Both the position numbers and the translations under genes were made by a program. Below are positions 35,229-44,587 of a stretch of 64,000 bases of DNA, in pieces. The notes under the pieces are model-generated. The model searched no databases. It worked only from the letters and a program-made list of their open reading frames with translations, and was not told the DNA's origin. This stretch comes from JAFAXA01 sp963777325 (lineage in GTDB: Bacteria > Pseudomonadota > Alphaproteobacteria > Acetobacterales > Acetobacteraceae), in the NCBI GenBank assembly GCA_963777325.1, contig CAVZQE010000022.1, forward strand, positions 744,001 through 808,000, written 5' to 3'. Each line of letters starts with the position of its first letter. Position 1 is the stretch's first letter.

Positions 35229-35252
35229 CTTGCATGCAGGCCGGAGAGCGCG

Positions 35253-36119
35253 ATGGCGACCGATAGCTGGATCAACGAGACGCTCTATCCCGATTGGGGC
35301 CAGCGCTTCCTGGTCACGCGCGAACTTGCCCGCGTGCGGAGCGATTTCCAGGACATCGTGCTCTTCGAGAGTTCGTCGCACGGGCGGGTGATGGTGCTGG
35401 ATGGCGTCATCCAGATCACCGAGCGGGACGAGTTCGTGTATCAGGAGATGCTGGCGCATGTGCCGCTGCTGGCGCATGGCGCGGCCGAAAACGTGCTCAT
35501 CATCGGCGCGGGCGACGGCGGCGTGCTCCGGCGCGTGCTGCGGCACGGGACGGTCAGGCGCGCGGTGATGGCCGAGATCGACGGCGAGGTGATCCGGCTC
35601 GCGCGCGAGCACCTGCCCGACATCGGGGGCGATGCCTGGGACGACCCGCGCGCGGAGATCGTCGTCGGCGACGGCATCGAATACGTGCGGCGGGCGGCGG
35701 ATGCCTCGTTCGACGCGGTCATCGTCGACAGCACCGATCCGGTCGGCGTCGGCGAGGTGCTGTTCACCGACGAGTTCTACGAGAACTGCGCGCGCATCCT
35801 GACGCCGCGCGGCCTGGTCGTGAACCAGTGCGGCGTGCCGTTCATGCAAGCGGACGAATTGCGCCAAACGAGCCTGCGCCGCCGCCGCTTCTTCCCGCAT
35901 GTCTCGGCCTATGTCGCGGCGGTGCCGACCTATGTCGGCGGCTTCATGACGCTCGGCTGGTCGGCGAAGGACGCGGCGCTCGCCGCCGAGACGACCGCGA
36001 CGATCCGCGCGCGCGCCGAGGCCGCGGGCATCCTCGGCACGACACGCTACTGGACGCCCGAAATCCACACCGGCGCCTTCAACCTGCCGCCCTACATCGC
36101 CGAGCACCTGCCGCGCTGA
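35253..36119 (+). CDS. speE: Spermidine synthase
   Basis: Transfers an aminopropyl group from decarboxylated AdoMet to putrescine. The 288-residue protein has the SpeE motifs: VLIIGAGDGGVLRRVL (SAM-binding loop), EIDGEVIRLAREHLP, VIVDSTDPVGVGEVLF with the catalytic Asp, and the gate residues AAVPTYVGGFM. It leaves methylthioadenosine, which enters the MtnA route in this window. Confidence 0.95.
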   Translation: MATDSWINETLYPDWGQRFLVTRELARVRSDFQDIVLFESSSHGRVMVLDGVIQITERDEFVYQEMLAHVPLLAHGAAENVLIIGAGDGGVLRRVLRHGTVRRAVMAEIDGEVIRLAREHLPDIGGDAWDDPRAEIVVGDGIEYVRRAADASFDAVIVDSTDPVGVGEVLFTDEFYENCARILTPRGLVVNQCGVPFMQADELRQTSLRRRRFFPHVSAYVAAVPTYVGGFMTLGWSAKDAALAAETTATIRARAEAAGILGTTRYWTPEIHTGAFNLPPYIAEHLPR

Positions 36120-36163
36120 GGCGGGGGCGGCCGTTCGGCTGCGAATGACCTGACGGAGAGCGG

Positions 36164-37189
36164 ATGAAAGCGGTTGCGATCTGTCTGACGGCGCTGTTGT
36201 CCGCTCAGCCCTGTCTCGGCGCGACACCGGGAAGCCAAGCTCGGCTGTCACTTCCGACTGGCTCCGCCGGGGGGAGCATCGCGACCGTCAAGAACGAGCT
36301 GGTCACGGTCGAGTCCGGCTCGTCGCTCGATCTGATCAGGATCGCCAATGGTAAGCCGGGGTATGTCGGTAGCCTGTGGATCGCCGGGTCCGGCCAGGAC
36401 AATTTCCAAGACGCCGTTCTGGAGGTGTTCGTGGACGGTGAGCGTACGCCCAGCATATCGGCCGACATCGGCGATCTCTGTCTGCTGGCGTTCACGCAGG
36501 GCACGACCGAACGCTACGGCACCGCCCATCTCATGGCCGAAAGCGTCGGTACGCGCGGCGCCGACTGCGTTCTGAAATATCCGATCCCGTACCGCCGCGC
36601 CATCCGCGTGACGCTGACCAATGCCGATCCCGGCGAGCTGCGGCTATGGTCGCAGGTGCGCTACTACTCGGGAGTCCGACTTCCCTATAAGCTGCGATCC
36701 TCCGCTATCACCGTCGCCCATCGATTGCGCGCCGTCACGCCCGAACGGCAGATCGACGGCTCCGTGCAATTTCTCCACTTGGCCCGAGGCAGCGGCTGGG
36801 TCGTCATGCACAACGTCATCTATGCGGCGGCCACGGACTATTCCTATCTCGAAGCCAACCCGGTCATGTATCTGAACGGGCGCAAGCCCGGCGCGAACGT
36901 GTCCCCGCAATACAATTCCAGCGGGACCGAGGACTATTTCCTCTCGAGCTTCTATTTCGGCACTGTCCCGGCATCCTCGCCGTTCGCCGCCATTTCGGAG
37001 AAGGGAAACGGGGGCGGCCCTTTCACGAACAGCCTTAGCGCCGGGCTCGACCTGCTCGCCTACACCGGCGGCGTCCGCTTCGATCACGGCATCCTCATGC
37101 GCCTGGAGCGGGGCAACAGCGCTCATCCGGGGACGTCCGACACGAACGTCGATATCAGCTACTGCGTGCTCTACTACTCGCCGAACTAG
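36164..37189 (+). CDS. DUF2961/GH172-type protein (putative exo-fructo/arabinofuranosidase)
   Basis: Exported protein of 341 residues with a signal peptide (MKAVAICLTALLSAQPCLG). Family markers are SSGTEDYFLSSF, the segment GGPFTNSLSAGLDLLAYTGGVRFD and the beta-jelly-roll composition. DUF2961 members were defined as glycoside hydrolase family 172 acting on alpha-D-fructofuranosides and arabinofuranosides; activity here is inferred. The conserved Glu of GTEDYF fits the catalytic acid. It lies between speE and fliP, unlike its neighbours in function; slightly lower GC suggests later acquisition. Confidence 0.82.
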   Translation: MKAVAICLTALLSAQPCLGATPGSQARLSLPTGSAGGSIATVKNELVTVESGSSLDLIRIANGKPGYVGSLWIAGSGQDNFQDAVLEVFVDGERTPSISADIGDLCLLAFTQGTTERYGTAHLMAESVGTRGADCVLKYPIPYRRAIRVTLTNADPGELRLWSQVRYYSGVRLPYKLRSSAITVAHRLRAVTPERQIDGSVQFLHLARGSGWVVMHNVIYAAATDYSYLEANPVMYLNGRKPGANVSPQYNSSGTEDYFLSSFYFGTVPASSPFAAISEKGNGGGPFTNSLSAGLDLLAYTGGVRFDHGILMRLERGNSAHPGTSDTNVDISYCVLYYSPN

Positions 37190-37196
37190 CGGCCGG

Positions 37197-37949
37197 TCAC
37201 GGGCCGAACGCGGCGAAGCTCTGCACGAGGCTGCCGGAGACCAGCCGCCAGCCATCGACCAGCACGAAGAAGATGAGCTTGAAGGGGAGCGCGACGACGC
37301 TCGGCGGCAGCATCATCATGCCGAGGCTCATCAGCACGCTCGCGACCACCATGTCGATGATCAGGAACGGCAGGAAGAGCAGGAATCCCATCTCGAAGGC
37401 CCGGCGCAGCTCGCCCACCATGAAGGCGGGCACGAGCGCGCGCCACGGCGCCTGGTCGGGGCCGGCGGGGGCGGGCAGGTTCGCGAGATCGAGAAACAGC
37501 TGCAAATCCGAGCCGCGCAGATTGGCGAGCATGAACTTGCGGAACGGCTCGGCCGCGAGGCGCAGGCCCTCCATCTCGGAGACGCGGCCCTGCGTCATCG
37601 GCAGCAGGCCCGTGGTCCAGGCCTGATCGAGCACCGGCTGCATGACGAAGTAGGTGAGGAACAGCGCGAGCCCGATCACGACCGTGTTGGGCGGCGTCCC
37701 CTGCGTGCTGAGCGCGCTCCGGAGCAGCGACAGCACGATGACGATGCGCGTGAACGCCGTCACCATCACGAGCAGGCTCGGCGCGAGCGAGAGCACGGTG
37801 ATGAGGGCGGTGATCTGCACGAGACGGCTGGTCGCGCCCGCCTGTCCCGCCTGACCGAGATCGATGCTGAAAGACTGCGCGTGCGCGAGCGCGGGCAGCA
37901 GCGCGAAGCATGCGATGACCGTCGCGAGGATCGCGATGCGGCGTCTCAC
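37197..37949 (-). CDS. fliP: Flagellar export gate protein FliP
   Basis: Core of the flagellar type III export gate, 250 residues. Signal-like N terminus, then FliP motifs: APSLLVMVTAFTRIVIVLSL, LALFLTYFVMQPVL, LVPAFMVGELRRAFEMGFL, FLIIDMVVASVLMSLGM and LPFKLIFFVLVDGW. The start is a GTG that overlaps the fliO stop (GTGA). Confidence 0.96.
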   Translation of the reverse strand: MRRRIAILATVIACFALLPALAHAQSFSIDLGQAGQAGATSRLVQITALITVLSLAPSLLVMVTAFTRIVIVLSLLRSALSTQGTPPNTVVIGLALFLTYFVMQPVLDQAWTTGLLPMTQGRVSEMEGLRLAAEPFRKFMLANLRGSDLQLFLDLANLPAPAGPDQAPWRALVPAFMVGELRRAFEMGFLLFLPFLIIDMVVASVLMSLGMMMLPPSVVALPFKLIFFVLVDGWRLVSGSLVQSFAAFGP

Positions 37950-38221
37950 TTCTCCGCTCCCGCGGGTCCAGGCCAGCCGACGACGAGATCCTGCGCGCCG
38001 CCCGTCATCAGCAGGACGAGCCGTCCGTCGCAGCGCACGAGGTGCAGCCGCCGCCTTGGGTCCAGCGCGATCGTCTCCTCGACCGCGAGCTTGCGGCCGG
38101 GGATCATGCGGCCGGACGCGAAGCCCGACGCGCGCACGACGCGCTGCGCGAGCCAGATCGCGAGCAGCACGCCGGCGAGCGCCGCCGCGGCGGTGAGGAG
38201 GGTCGTCGGTTCGAGGATCAT
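37946..38221 (-). CDS. fliO: FliO-like flagellar biosynthesis protein
   Basis: Small protein of 91 residues with an N-terminal membrane segment (TLLTAAAALAGVLLAIWLA) and a short cytoplasmic beta domain with ALDPRRRLHLVRCDGRLVLLMTGG. Size, layout and overlap with fliP support FliO, which helps stabilise FliP complexes. Sequence is weakly conserved in this family. Confidence 0.8.
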   Translation of the reverse strand: MILEPTTLLTAAAALAGVLLAIWLAQRVVRASGFASGRMIPGRKLAVEETIALDPRRRLHLVRCDGRLVLLMTGGAQDLVVGWPGPAGAEK

Positions 38222-38257
38222 GACGCGGCCTTTTGCCGGTTCATCGACGGAAAAGGT

Positions 38258-38545
38258 TCAGCCGCGCGACGGCGGCCCGTGCGCGGCGGCGATCGCGGTT
38301 TCGAGCGCATCGATTTCGGCGAGCAGGGCGGAGAGGCGCGGAACCATCGCGGCGCCGAGCGCGGGCGGCAGGTCGAGCGCCTGCGCGCAGAGCAGGCCGA
38401 TGCGGCCGTCGAGCCCCGTCAGCTCGACGCGCCGCCGCGCCTCGGCCATCACCCGCGACAGCTGGACGGTGGCGGCAAGACCGTCCGCGAGCGCGCCGAG
38501 TTGTTCGGCGCGGTTGTCGTCGGTTGACGGGGAGGGCTGTATCAT
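38258..38545 (-). CDS. Small hypothetical protein upstream of fliO
   Basis: Frame of 95 residues, helical and Ala/Leu-rich, starting MIQPSPSTDDNRAEQLGALA. It ends 36 bases before fliO on the same strand, so it likely heads the fliO-fliP operon, divergent from flgB. I recognise no family and it could be a flagellar accessory protein. Start is the ATG at 38545; a longer upstream start would overlap the flgB promoter zone. Confidence 0.5.
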   Translation of the reverse strand: MIQPSPSTDDNRAEQLGALADGLAATVQLSRVMAEARRRVELTGLDGRIGLLCAQALDLPPALGAAMVPRLSALLAEIDALETAIAAAHGPPSRG

Positions 38546-38664
38546 GGCGCGATTAGAGCGCTCAGTCCTTACCGAATGCTCAAGGGTCGCGGCATTAACC
38601 CCGCATTCAGCGGCGGGCGCCATGCTTTCCGCAGAAATATGGGCGCGGGAGCGGTGCCGTGGTG

Positions 38665-39051
38665 ATGACGCAGGCGGGTGTGTTCGATCTCGCGGAGCAG
38701 CGGCTGGCGTGGCTCGAGCAGCGGCAGCGCACGCTCGCGCAGAACGTCGCCAATGCCAACACGCCCGGCTACCAGCCGCGCGACCTGACGCCGTTCGCGA
38801 GCGCTCTCGCCCGTGCCGGCATCGCGTCTCCTGCCCGCACGCAGGCCGGGCATCTGCAAGGCACGCAGGGCGGCGTGCTGCAGGCCGATGCCCATACGAA
38901 ACCGCCGGAGCGGTCGCCGGACGGCAACGCGGTCGGCATCGAGGACGAGCTGGTGAAGGTCGCCGATACCGAGCAGAGCCAGGAACTCGCGACCGGCCTC
39001 TACACGAAATACATGGGCCTGTTCCGGCTCGCGCTCGGCCGCGGCCAGTAA
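38665..39051 (+). CDS. flgB: Flagellar basal-body rod protein FlgB
   Basis: Proximal rod component, 128 residues. N-terminal helix contains RQRTLAQNVANANTPGYQPRDL, the rod signature, and the C terminus ELATGLYTKYMGLFRLALGR is typical. Two GTG codons lie directly upstream; the ATG was chosen. First gene of flgB-flgC-fliE-fliQ-fliR-flhB. Confidence 0.9.
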   Translation: MTQAGVFDLAEQRLAWLEQRQRTLAQNVANANTPGYQPRDLTPFASALARAGIASPARTQAGHLQGTQGGVLQADAHTKPPERSPDGNAVGIEDELVKVADTEQSQELATGLYTKYMGLFRLALGRGQ

Positions 39052-39066
39052 CGGAGAAGGCAGGTC

Positions 39067-39474
39067 ATGGATCTGAGCAAGGCGTTGGCGATCTCGGCGC
39101 GCGGCATGGACGCCCAGGGCACCCGGCTTCGGGTCATTGCCGAGAATCTCGCCAACCAGGACACGACCGGCTCGACGCCCGGCGCCGACGCCTACCGCCG
39201 CAAGACGGTCAGTTTCGAGAACGCGCTCGACCGTGATCTCGGCGAGACGGCCGTGCGGGTGCGCGAGATCGGGCACGACAAATCCGACCTGCCGCTCCGC
39301 TACGATCCCTCGCACCCGGCCGCGAACGCGGACGGCTACGTCAAGACCTCGAACGTCAACAGCTTCGTGGAAGTGATGGACATGCGCGAGGCCGAGCGCT
39401 CGTACAGCGCCAACCTCGCCGTGCTGCAGACGACGCGGAGCATGCTGACGCGCACGATCGGCATGCTGAAATGA
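39067..39474 (+). CDS. flgC: Flagellar basal-body rod protein FlgC
   Basis: Rod component of 135 residues, with the N-terminal rod motif IAENLANQDTTGSTPGADAYRRK and the C-terminal VMDMREAERSYSANLAVLQT helix. Its stop overlaps the fliE start (ATGA). Confidence 0.94.
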   Translation: MDLSKALAISARGMDAQGTRLRVIAENLANQDTTGSTPGADAYRRKTVSFENALDRDLGETAVRVREIGHDKSDLPLRYDPSHPAANADGYVKTSNVNSFVEVMDMREAERSYSANLAVLQTTRSMLTRTIGMLK

Positions 39475-39779
39475 CCGCGATCCCGACCCTCACGGTCACG
39501 CCCGCCGACGCCGCCCGCGCCTACGGCCGGGCGGGGCAGGCCGCGACGGAGACGGACGGCGCGGCCGGTTTCGGCGCGGCCCTGCAACGCGCCGTCGGCG
39601 GCGCGATCGACGCCGGCCACGAAGCCGACGCCGCGACCACGCGGGCGCTGAGCGGGCAGGGCAATCTGACCGAGGTCGTGACCGCCGTCTCCCGCGCGGA
39701 ACTCGCGTTGCAATCGACGACCGCGATCCGCGACCGCGTGGTGCAGGCCTATCAGGACATCATGCGCATGCCGATCTGA
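39471..39779 (+). CDS. fliE: Flagellar hook-basal body protein FliE
   Basis: Connector between MS ring and rod, 102 residues. The C-terminal helices match FliE: LTEVVTAVSRAELALQSTTAIRDRVVQAYQDIMRMPI-type sequence with the characteristic final MRMPI. Overlaps flgC and is followed by fliQ after two bases. Confidence 0.92.
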   Translation: MTAIPTLTVTPADAARAYGRAGQAATETDGAAGFGAALQRAVGGAIDAGHEADAATTRALSGQGNLTEVVTAVSRAELALQSTTAIRDRVVQAYQDIMRMPI

Positions 39780-39781
39780 GG

Positions 39782-40054
39782 ATGGGGGAAGCGGACGTCG
39801 CGGCGATCGTGCACGAGGCGATGCTCGTCGCCCTCAAGCTCGCCGGGCCGCCGCTCCTCGTCGGCCTCGCGGTCGGGCTGGCCGTCTCGATGCTGCAGGC
39901 GGTGACGCAGATCCATGAGGCGACGCTCGCCTTCGTGCCGAAAGCGCTGGCGCTCGCGCTGACGCTCGGGCTGCTCGGCTCCTTCATGCTGGCTACCCTC
40001 GCCGACTACACGCGGCTGCTGTTCGACCGTCTGGTCGCGATCGGCGGCTCGTGA
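39782..40054 (+). CDS. fliQ: Flagellar export gate protein FliQ
   Basis: Protein of 90 residues with two transmembrane helices (GPPLLVGLAVGLAVSMLQAV and LALALTLGLLGSFML) joined by TQIHEATLAFVPKA, the FliQ signature. Export-gate subunit. Its stop overlaps the GTG start of fliR (GTGA). Confidence 0.95.
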   Translation: MGEADVAAIVHEAMLVALKLAGPPLLVGLAVGLAVSMLQAVTQIHEATLAFVPKALALALTLGLLGSFMLATLADYTRLLFDRLVAIGGS

Positions 40055-40833
40055 GTCCGGACGATCTGGCGGCGATCGCCGGCCTGCCGCAGCTCGGGGC
40101 GGCGTTCGGCCTGGCGCTCGCCCGCATCGGCGCCTGCGTCATGCTGCTGCCGGGCCTCGGCGAGACCGATCTGCCGGCGACCGTCCGCGCCGGACTCGCC
40201 TTCGCGCTGACCCTGCTGCTGCTGCCGGCGATCGCCAAGCTCGTGCCCTCGCCGCTGCCGGACAGCGCCCTCGTGCTGGCCGGGATGGTGCTGAGCGAGG
40301 TCGTGACCGGGCTCTGGCTCGGCACGCTCGCCCGGCTGATCGTGCAGGCGCTGCCGGTCGCGGGCCAGTTCGTCTCGTACCTGCTCGGCCTCTCGAACGT
40401 GCTGCAGCCCGATCCCGCGATCGGCGCGCAGGCGACCGCGCTCGGGCGGCTGCTTGGCCTGCTGGTGCCGGTGCTGGTCCTCAGTTCGGGCCTCTACCGG
40501 CTGCCGCTGCTGGCGCTCGCCGGCAGCTACCGGCTGGTCGCGCCGGGCACGCTGCTGCCCGTCGCCGATGCGTCCGCGAGCGTCGTCGCCGCCGTCGGCG
40601 GGGCCTTCGCGCTCGCGCTCCGGCTGGCCGCGCCCTTCGTGCTCGCGAGCATCGTCTGGCAGGTGACGCTCGCGCTGGCGGCCCGCCTCATCCCCAGATT
40701 GCAGATCTATACGCTGGCGATGCCCGGCCAGATTCTCGGCGGCCTCGCGCTGTTCGCGCTGCTGGCGGGCGCGATGCTGGCCGGGTGGCAGGAAGCGGTG
40801 CGGGCCGTGCTGTCCAACCTCGGCGGGCTATAG
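40051..40833 (+). CDS. fliR: Flagellar export gate protein FliR
   Basis: Membrane protein of 260 residues with six or so helices. FliR marks include ARIGACVMLLPGLGETDLPA, GLWLGTLARLIVQALPVAGQ and FALALRLAAPFVLASIVWQV. The start is a GTG overlapping the fliQ stop. flhB follows seven bases later. Confidence 0.94.
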   Translation: MSPDDLAAIAGLPQLGAAFGLALARIGACVMLLPGLGETDLPATVRAGLAFALTLLLLPAIAKLVPSPLPDSALVLAGMVLSEVVTGLWLGTLARLIVQALPVAGQFVSYLLGLSNVLQPDPAIGAQATALGRLLGLLVPVLVLSSGLYRLPLLALAGSYRLVAPGTLLPVADASASVVAAVGGAFALALRLAAPFVLASIVWQVTLALAARLIPRLQIYTLAMPGQILGGLALFALLAGAMLAGWQEAVRAVLSNLGGL

Positions 40834-40839
40834 CGCGGC

Positions 40840-41898
40840 ATGGCCGAATCCGAGAGCGGGGGCGACCGGACCGAGGCCGCGACCCAGCGGCGGTTGCAGA
40901 AGGCGCGCGAGGAGGGCCAGGTGCCGCTGTCGCGCGAGATCACCGCCTTCGGCGGGCTGGCGGCGGCGTCGCTCGCCCTCGTGGTCGCGCTGCCGTCGGC
41001 CAGCCGGGAGACGGCGGCCCGGCTGCAGGATCTGCTCGGCCACCTCGATGCGTTCGACCTGTCGGACGGCGGCGCGGGGGCGCTGCGGTTCGCGGCCATG
41101 GCCGTGCTGCGCGTCGTGGCCCCGATCGTGCTGGCGGCGCTCGCCGGCGGGGTCGCTTCGGTGCTGCTGCAGACGGGGCCGCTCATGCATGGCGGCGCGC
41201 TGCGTCCCGACCTCGCGCGCCTCAACCCGCTGTCCGGCTTCAAGCGCAGTTTCGGGATGGCGAGCCTCGGCGAACTCGGCAAATCGCTGCTGAAGCTCGC
41301 CGTGGTCGGGGCGGCGGTCTGGTCGGTGCTGGCGGGCGCCGCCGGGCGGCTCGCCTCCGCCGCCGACTGGGAATTGGGAACGCTCGTCGCCCGCACGATG
41401 CGGGACGTGACCGGGGTGCTGTTCGCGGTGCTCGGCGTGCAGGCGGCGATCGCCGTGCTCGATCTCGTCTGGGTCCGGCTGCAGCACGCCCGCCGCCTGC
41501 GCATGAGCCGCGAAGACATCCGGCAGGAAACGCGGGAGTCGGACGGCGATCCGCGCGTGAAGGGCCGGGTGCGCCAGATCCGCATGCAGCGCGCCCGCAA
41601 GCGCATGCTGGCGGCGGTGCCGAAGGCGACCGTGGTGCTCACCAATCCGACGCACTACGCGGTCGCCCTCGCCTATGACCGCACGGCGGGCGCGGCGCCA
41701 AAGGTCGTCGCGAAGGGCGTGGACACGATGGCGGCCCGTATCCGCGAGGCGGCCGAGAGCAGCCGGGTGCCGCTCGTCGCCAACCCGCCGCTGGCGCGCG
41801 CGCTCTACCGTGTCGAGCTGGACACTGAGATCCCGGCCGAGCACTACCAGGCGGTCGCGGAAATCATCGCCTATGTCTGGCGGCTGGCTCGAACATAA
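40840..41898 (+). CDS. flhB: Flagellar export switch protein FlhB
   Basis: Substrate-specificity switch of the export apparatus, 352 residues, with four membrane helices and a cytoplasmic domain. The self-cleavage motif NPTH is at residues 269-272, followed by YAVALAYDRTAGAAPKVVAKG. The N terminus shows RTEAATQRRLQKAREEGQ. The last bases overlap the SOS box of recA. Confidence 0.96.
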   Translation: MAESESGGDRTEAATQRRLQKAREEGQVPLSREITAFGGLAAASLALVVALPSASRETAARLQDLLGHLDAFDLSDGGAGALRFAAMAVLRVVAPIVLAALAGGVASVLLQTGPLMHGGALRPDLARLNPLSGFKRSFGMASLGELGKSLLKLAVVGAAVWSVLAGAAGRLASAADWELGTLVARTMRDVTGVLFAVLGVQAAIAVLDLVWVRLQHARRLRMSREDIRQETRESDGDPRVKGRVRQIRMQRARKRMLAAVPKATVVLTNPTHYAVALAYDRTAGAAPKVVAKGVDTMAARIREAAESSRVPLVANPPLARALYRVELDTEIPAEHYQAVAEIIAYVWRLART

Positions 41899-41905
41899 GT
41901 AGAAC
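41891..41905 (+). promoter_or_regulatory. SOS box (LexA site) upstream of recA
   Basis: GAAC-N7-GAAC, the reverse form of the alphaproteobacterial LexA element GTTC-N7-GTTC, is exact. A weaker third unit GATT follows at the same spacing (41913-41916). It begins in the last codons of flhB and lies about 185 bases before the recA start. LexA control of recA is well established in the class; the distance to recA is longer than usual. Confidence 0.72.
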
Positions 41906-42088
41906 GCTTGCCGATTTCCGCCTATACATGGGCGTGGAATGGATCGCGCAACTCGACGATCTGGTCCATGATCGGATTGTCAACCAAAACGCGAGTTTCT
42001 CGACGCGCGTTACACGACGAAGTTGCAGGTTGCGGGCTGGATTCGGTAGGAACTGGCGAGCCGCAGCAGGACAGGAACGGGGATCGCG

Positions 42089-43129
<1,041 letters not shown>

Positions 43130-43205
43130 GTTCCTGACGGCGGACGCCCCGCCCGAACCGGGCGAGGCGCGCGCGGGCCTGCCGCTCACCGACGCCGACC
43201 ACGAG

Positions 43206-43589
43206 TTGGTGGCCGCTGCGACCGAGGTGCTGGACCGGCACTACCGGCCGTTCTGGCACATGGTCGCGGCCGCCATCCGCTCGCGCGACGGCCGCATCTG
43301 GACTGGGGTGCATCTCGGCGCCACGGTCGGACGGCTGTCCGTCTGCGCCGAGGCGGTGGCGCTCGGCCGCGCCGTGCTGGAGGGCGACGGCACGATCCAT
43401 ACGGCGGTCGCCGTGCGCCACCCCAAGCCCGAGGAGGCGGATCGCGAGATGGCCGTCGTCTCCCCGTGCGGCGCCTGCCGGGAGATGATCGTGGATTTCA
43501 GCCCGGAAGCGCTCGTCATCCTGAAAGCGCCGGACGGGCTGGTAAAGCTGCCCGCCCGCATCCTCTTGCCCCAGCCCTACCGGCGGTAG
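43206..43589 (+). CDS. Cytidine deaminase-like zinc enzyme
   Basis: Probable nucleoside deaminase of about 127-155 residues. The zinc-binding and catalytic motifs are complete: SVCAEAVALG (Cys-Ala-Glu, with catalytic Glu) and SPCGACREMI (two zinc Cys). The start is uncertain: no ATG or GTG precedes it and only a TTG at 43206 or CTG codons near 43122 and 43134 are available. It follows recA at once and lies before two unusual small genes. A blasticidin-S-deaminase-like substrate is possible. Confidence 0.8.
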   Translation: MVAAATEVLDRHYRPFWHMVAAAIRSRDGRIWTGVHLGATVGRLSVCAEAVALGRAVLEGDGTIHTAVAVRHPKPEEADREMAVVSPCGACREMIVDFSPEALVILKAPDGLVKLPARILLPQPYRR

Positions 43590-43601
43590 GACAGCGCGAA
43601 A

Positions 43602-44099
43602 CTACTTCTTGTCGTCATGCTGCTCGATATAGGTCCGGGTGTGGTGGTGAATGTTGCCCTGCTCGTCCCGGTACTCGCGGGATTTCAGGTCGTCCGAACC
43701 CGCCTCGTCGTCCGCGTGCTTGCCTTCGTGACCCTTGCCGGAGGTCTGGGACGAGGATCGTCCGCCGCCCTGCTGCGAACCGGATGTCTCGCGACTGTGA
43801 TGACGGCTCGCGTGCTCGCCGTGCTCCCGGCGTTCGAGCGTATCCCGGCCGATGATCTTGCTGAACAGGCTGTCCGGCTCGTAGAGCAGGGCGAGGTTGC
43901 TCTCCTCGAACTGCTCGAAGAACTCGTCCCAGGAGATCTCGACCAGGCTCTGGTGCTCGGATTGCGGGCTGTCCGGGAACATGATCCGGATGATGCCGAC
44001 GTCGCCGCCCTGGTGCGTCCGCTCGACGGCGGCCGGCTTGCCGCCCTTCTCCTCGGCCCATGCGCGGATCTCGTCGTGATCCGTCGTGCCATTCGCCAT
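43602..44099 (-). CDS. Hydrophilic protein with paralogous histidine-rich C terminus
   Basis: Protein of 165 residues. The N-terminal half contains DHDEIRAWAEEKGGKP and ISWDEFFEQFEESNLALLYE, a conserved segment of a small proteobacterial family with no established function (in databases sometimes mislabelled). A Ser/Gly/His-rich linker follows (residues 95-130). The last 35 residues (SDDLKSREYRDEQGNIHHHT) are shared with the next gene on the same strand, showing a common module. No membrane segment or signal peptide. Confidence 0.75.
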   Translation of the reverse strand: MANGTTDHDEIRAWAEEKGGKPAAVERTHQGGDVGIIRIMFPDSPQSEHQSLVEISWDEFFEQFEESNLALLYEPDSLFSKIIGRDTLERREHGEHASRHHSRETSGSQQGGGRSSSQTSGKGHEGKHADDEAGSDDLKSREYRDEQGNIHHHTRTYIEQHDDKK

Positions 44100-44200
44100 G
44101 CGCTCTCTCTCCCTCGTGGTCTGTCCGGCCCAGCCCTGGGGCGCGGCACCGCCTCGGCGACGGCGCCGCCCGCCGGCGCGAGCGGCGCCGCGCCGGTCCG

Positions 44201-44587
44201 CTACTTCTTCCCGTGCTGGTCCCCGTGCTGCTCCATGTAGGTCTTGGTGTGGTGGTGGACGTTGCCCTCGGCGTCCTTGTATTCGCGCGACTTCAGGTCG
44301 TCCGAGCCGCCCGACTCGCCGGAGCGCGCCTGCGAGCCGCTCTCGTGGCTTTTGCTCCCGCCGCCGCTCTCGTGGCCGCTCTTGTGGCTTTCATGGGAGC
44401 TCTTGTGGCTCTCATGGGAGCGCGACTGGCTGCTCTCGCCGCCCTTGCCGTGCTCCTCGGCGCGCGCCTTGCTGCCGGGCGTGGTTTCCTTGGTGCGACC
44501 GGCCTCCCGGTTCTCCTTCAGACGCCCGTCGTGCTCCGGATCCTTGACGGACCCCTGACGGTGGCTGTCGCCGTGACTGGATGCCAT
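44201..44587 (-). CDS. Low-complexity protein sharing the C-terminal module
   Basis: Protein of about 128 residues starting MASSHGDSHRQGSV. The centre is a low-complexity Ser-His-Glu-Lys-Gly tract with repeats such as SHESHKSSHESHKSGHES. The last 36 residues (SDDLKSREYKDAEGNVHHHT) match the end of the gene at 43602-44099. Start is the ATG at 44587; longer upstream reading would overlap alaS-side DNA. Function unknown; disordered stress-protein-like composition. Confidence 0.65.
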   Translation of the reverse strand: MASSHGDSHRQGSVKDPEHDGRLKENREAGRTKETTPGSKARAEEHGKGGESSQSRSHESHKSSHESHKSGHESGGGSKSHESGSQARSGESGGSDDLKSREYKDAEGNVHHHTKTYMEQHGDQHGKK

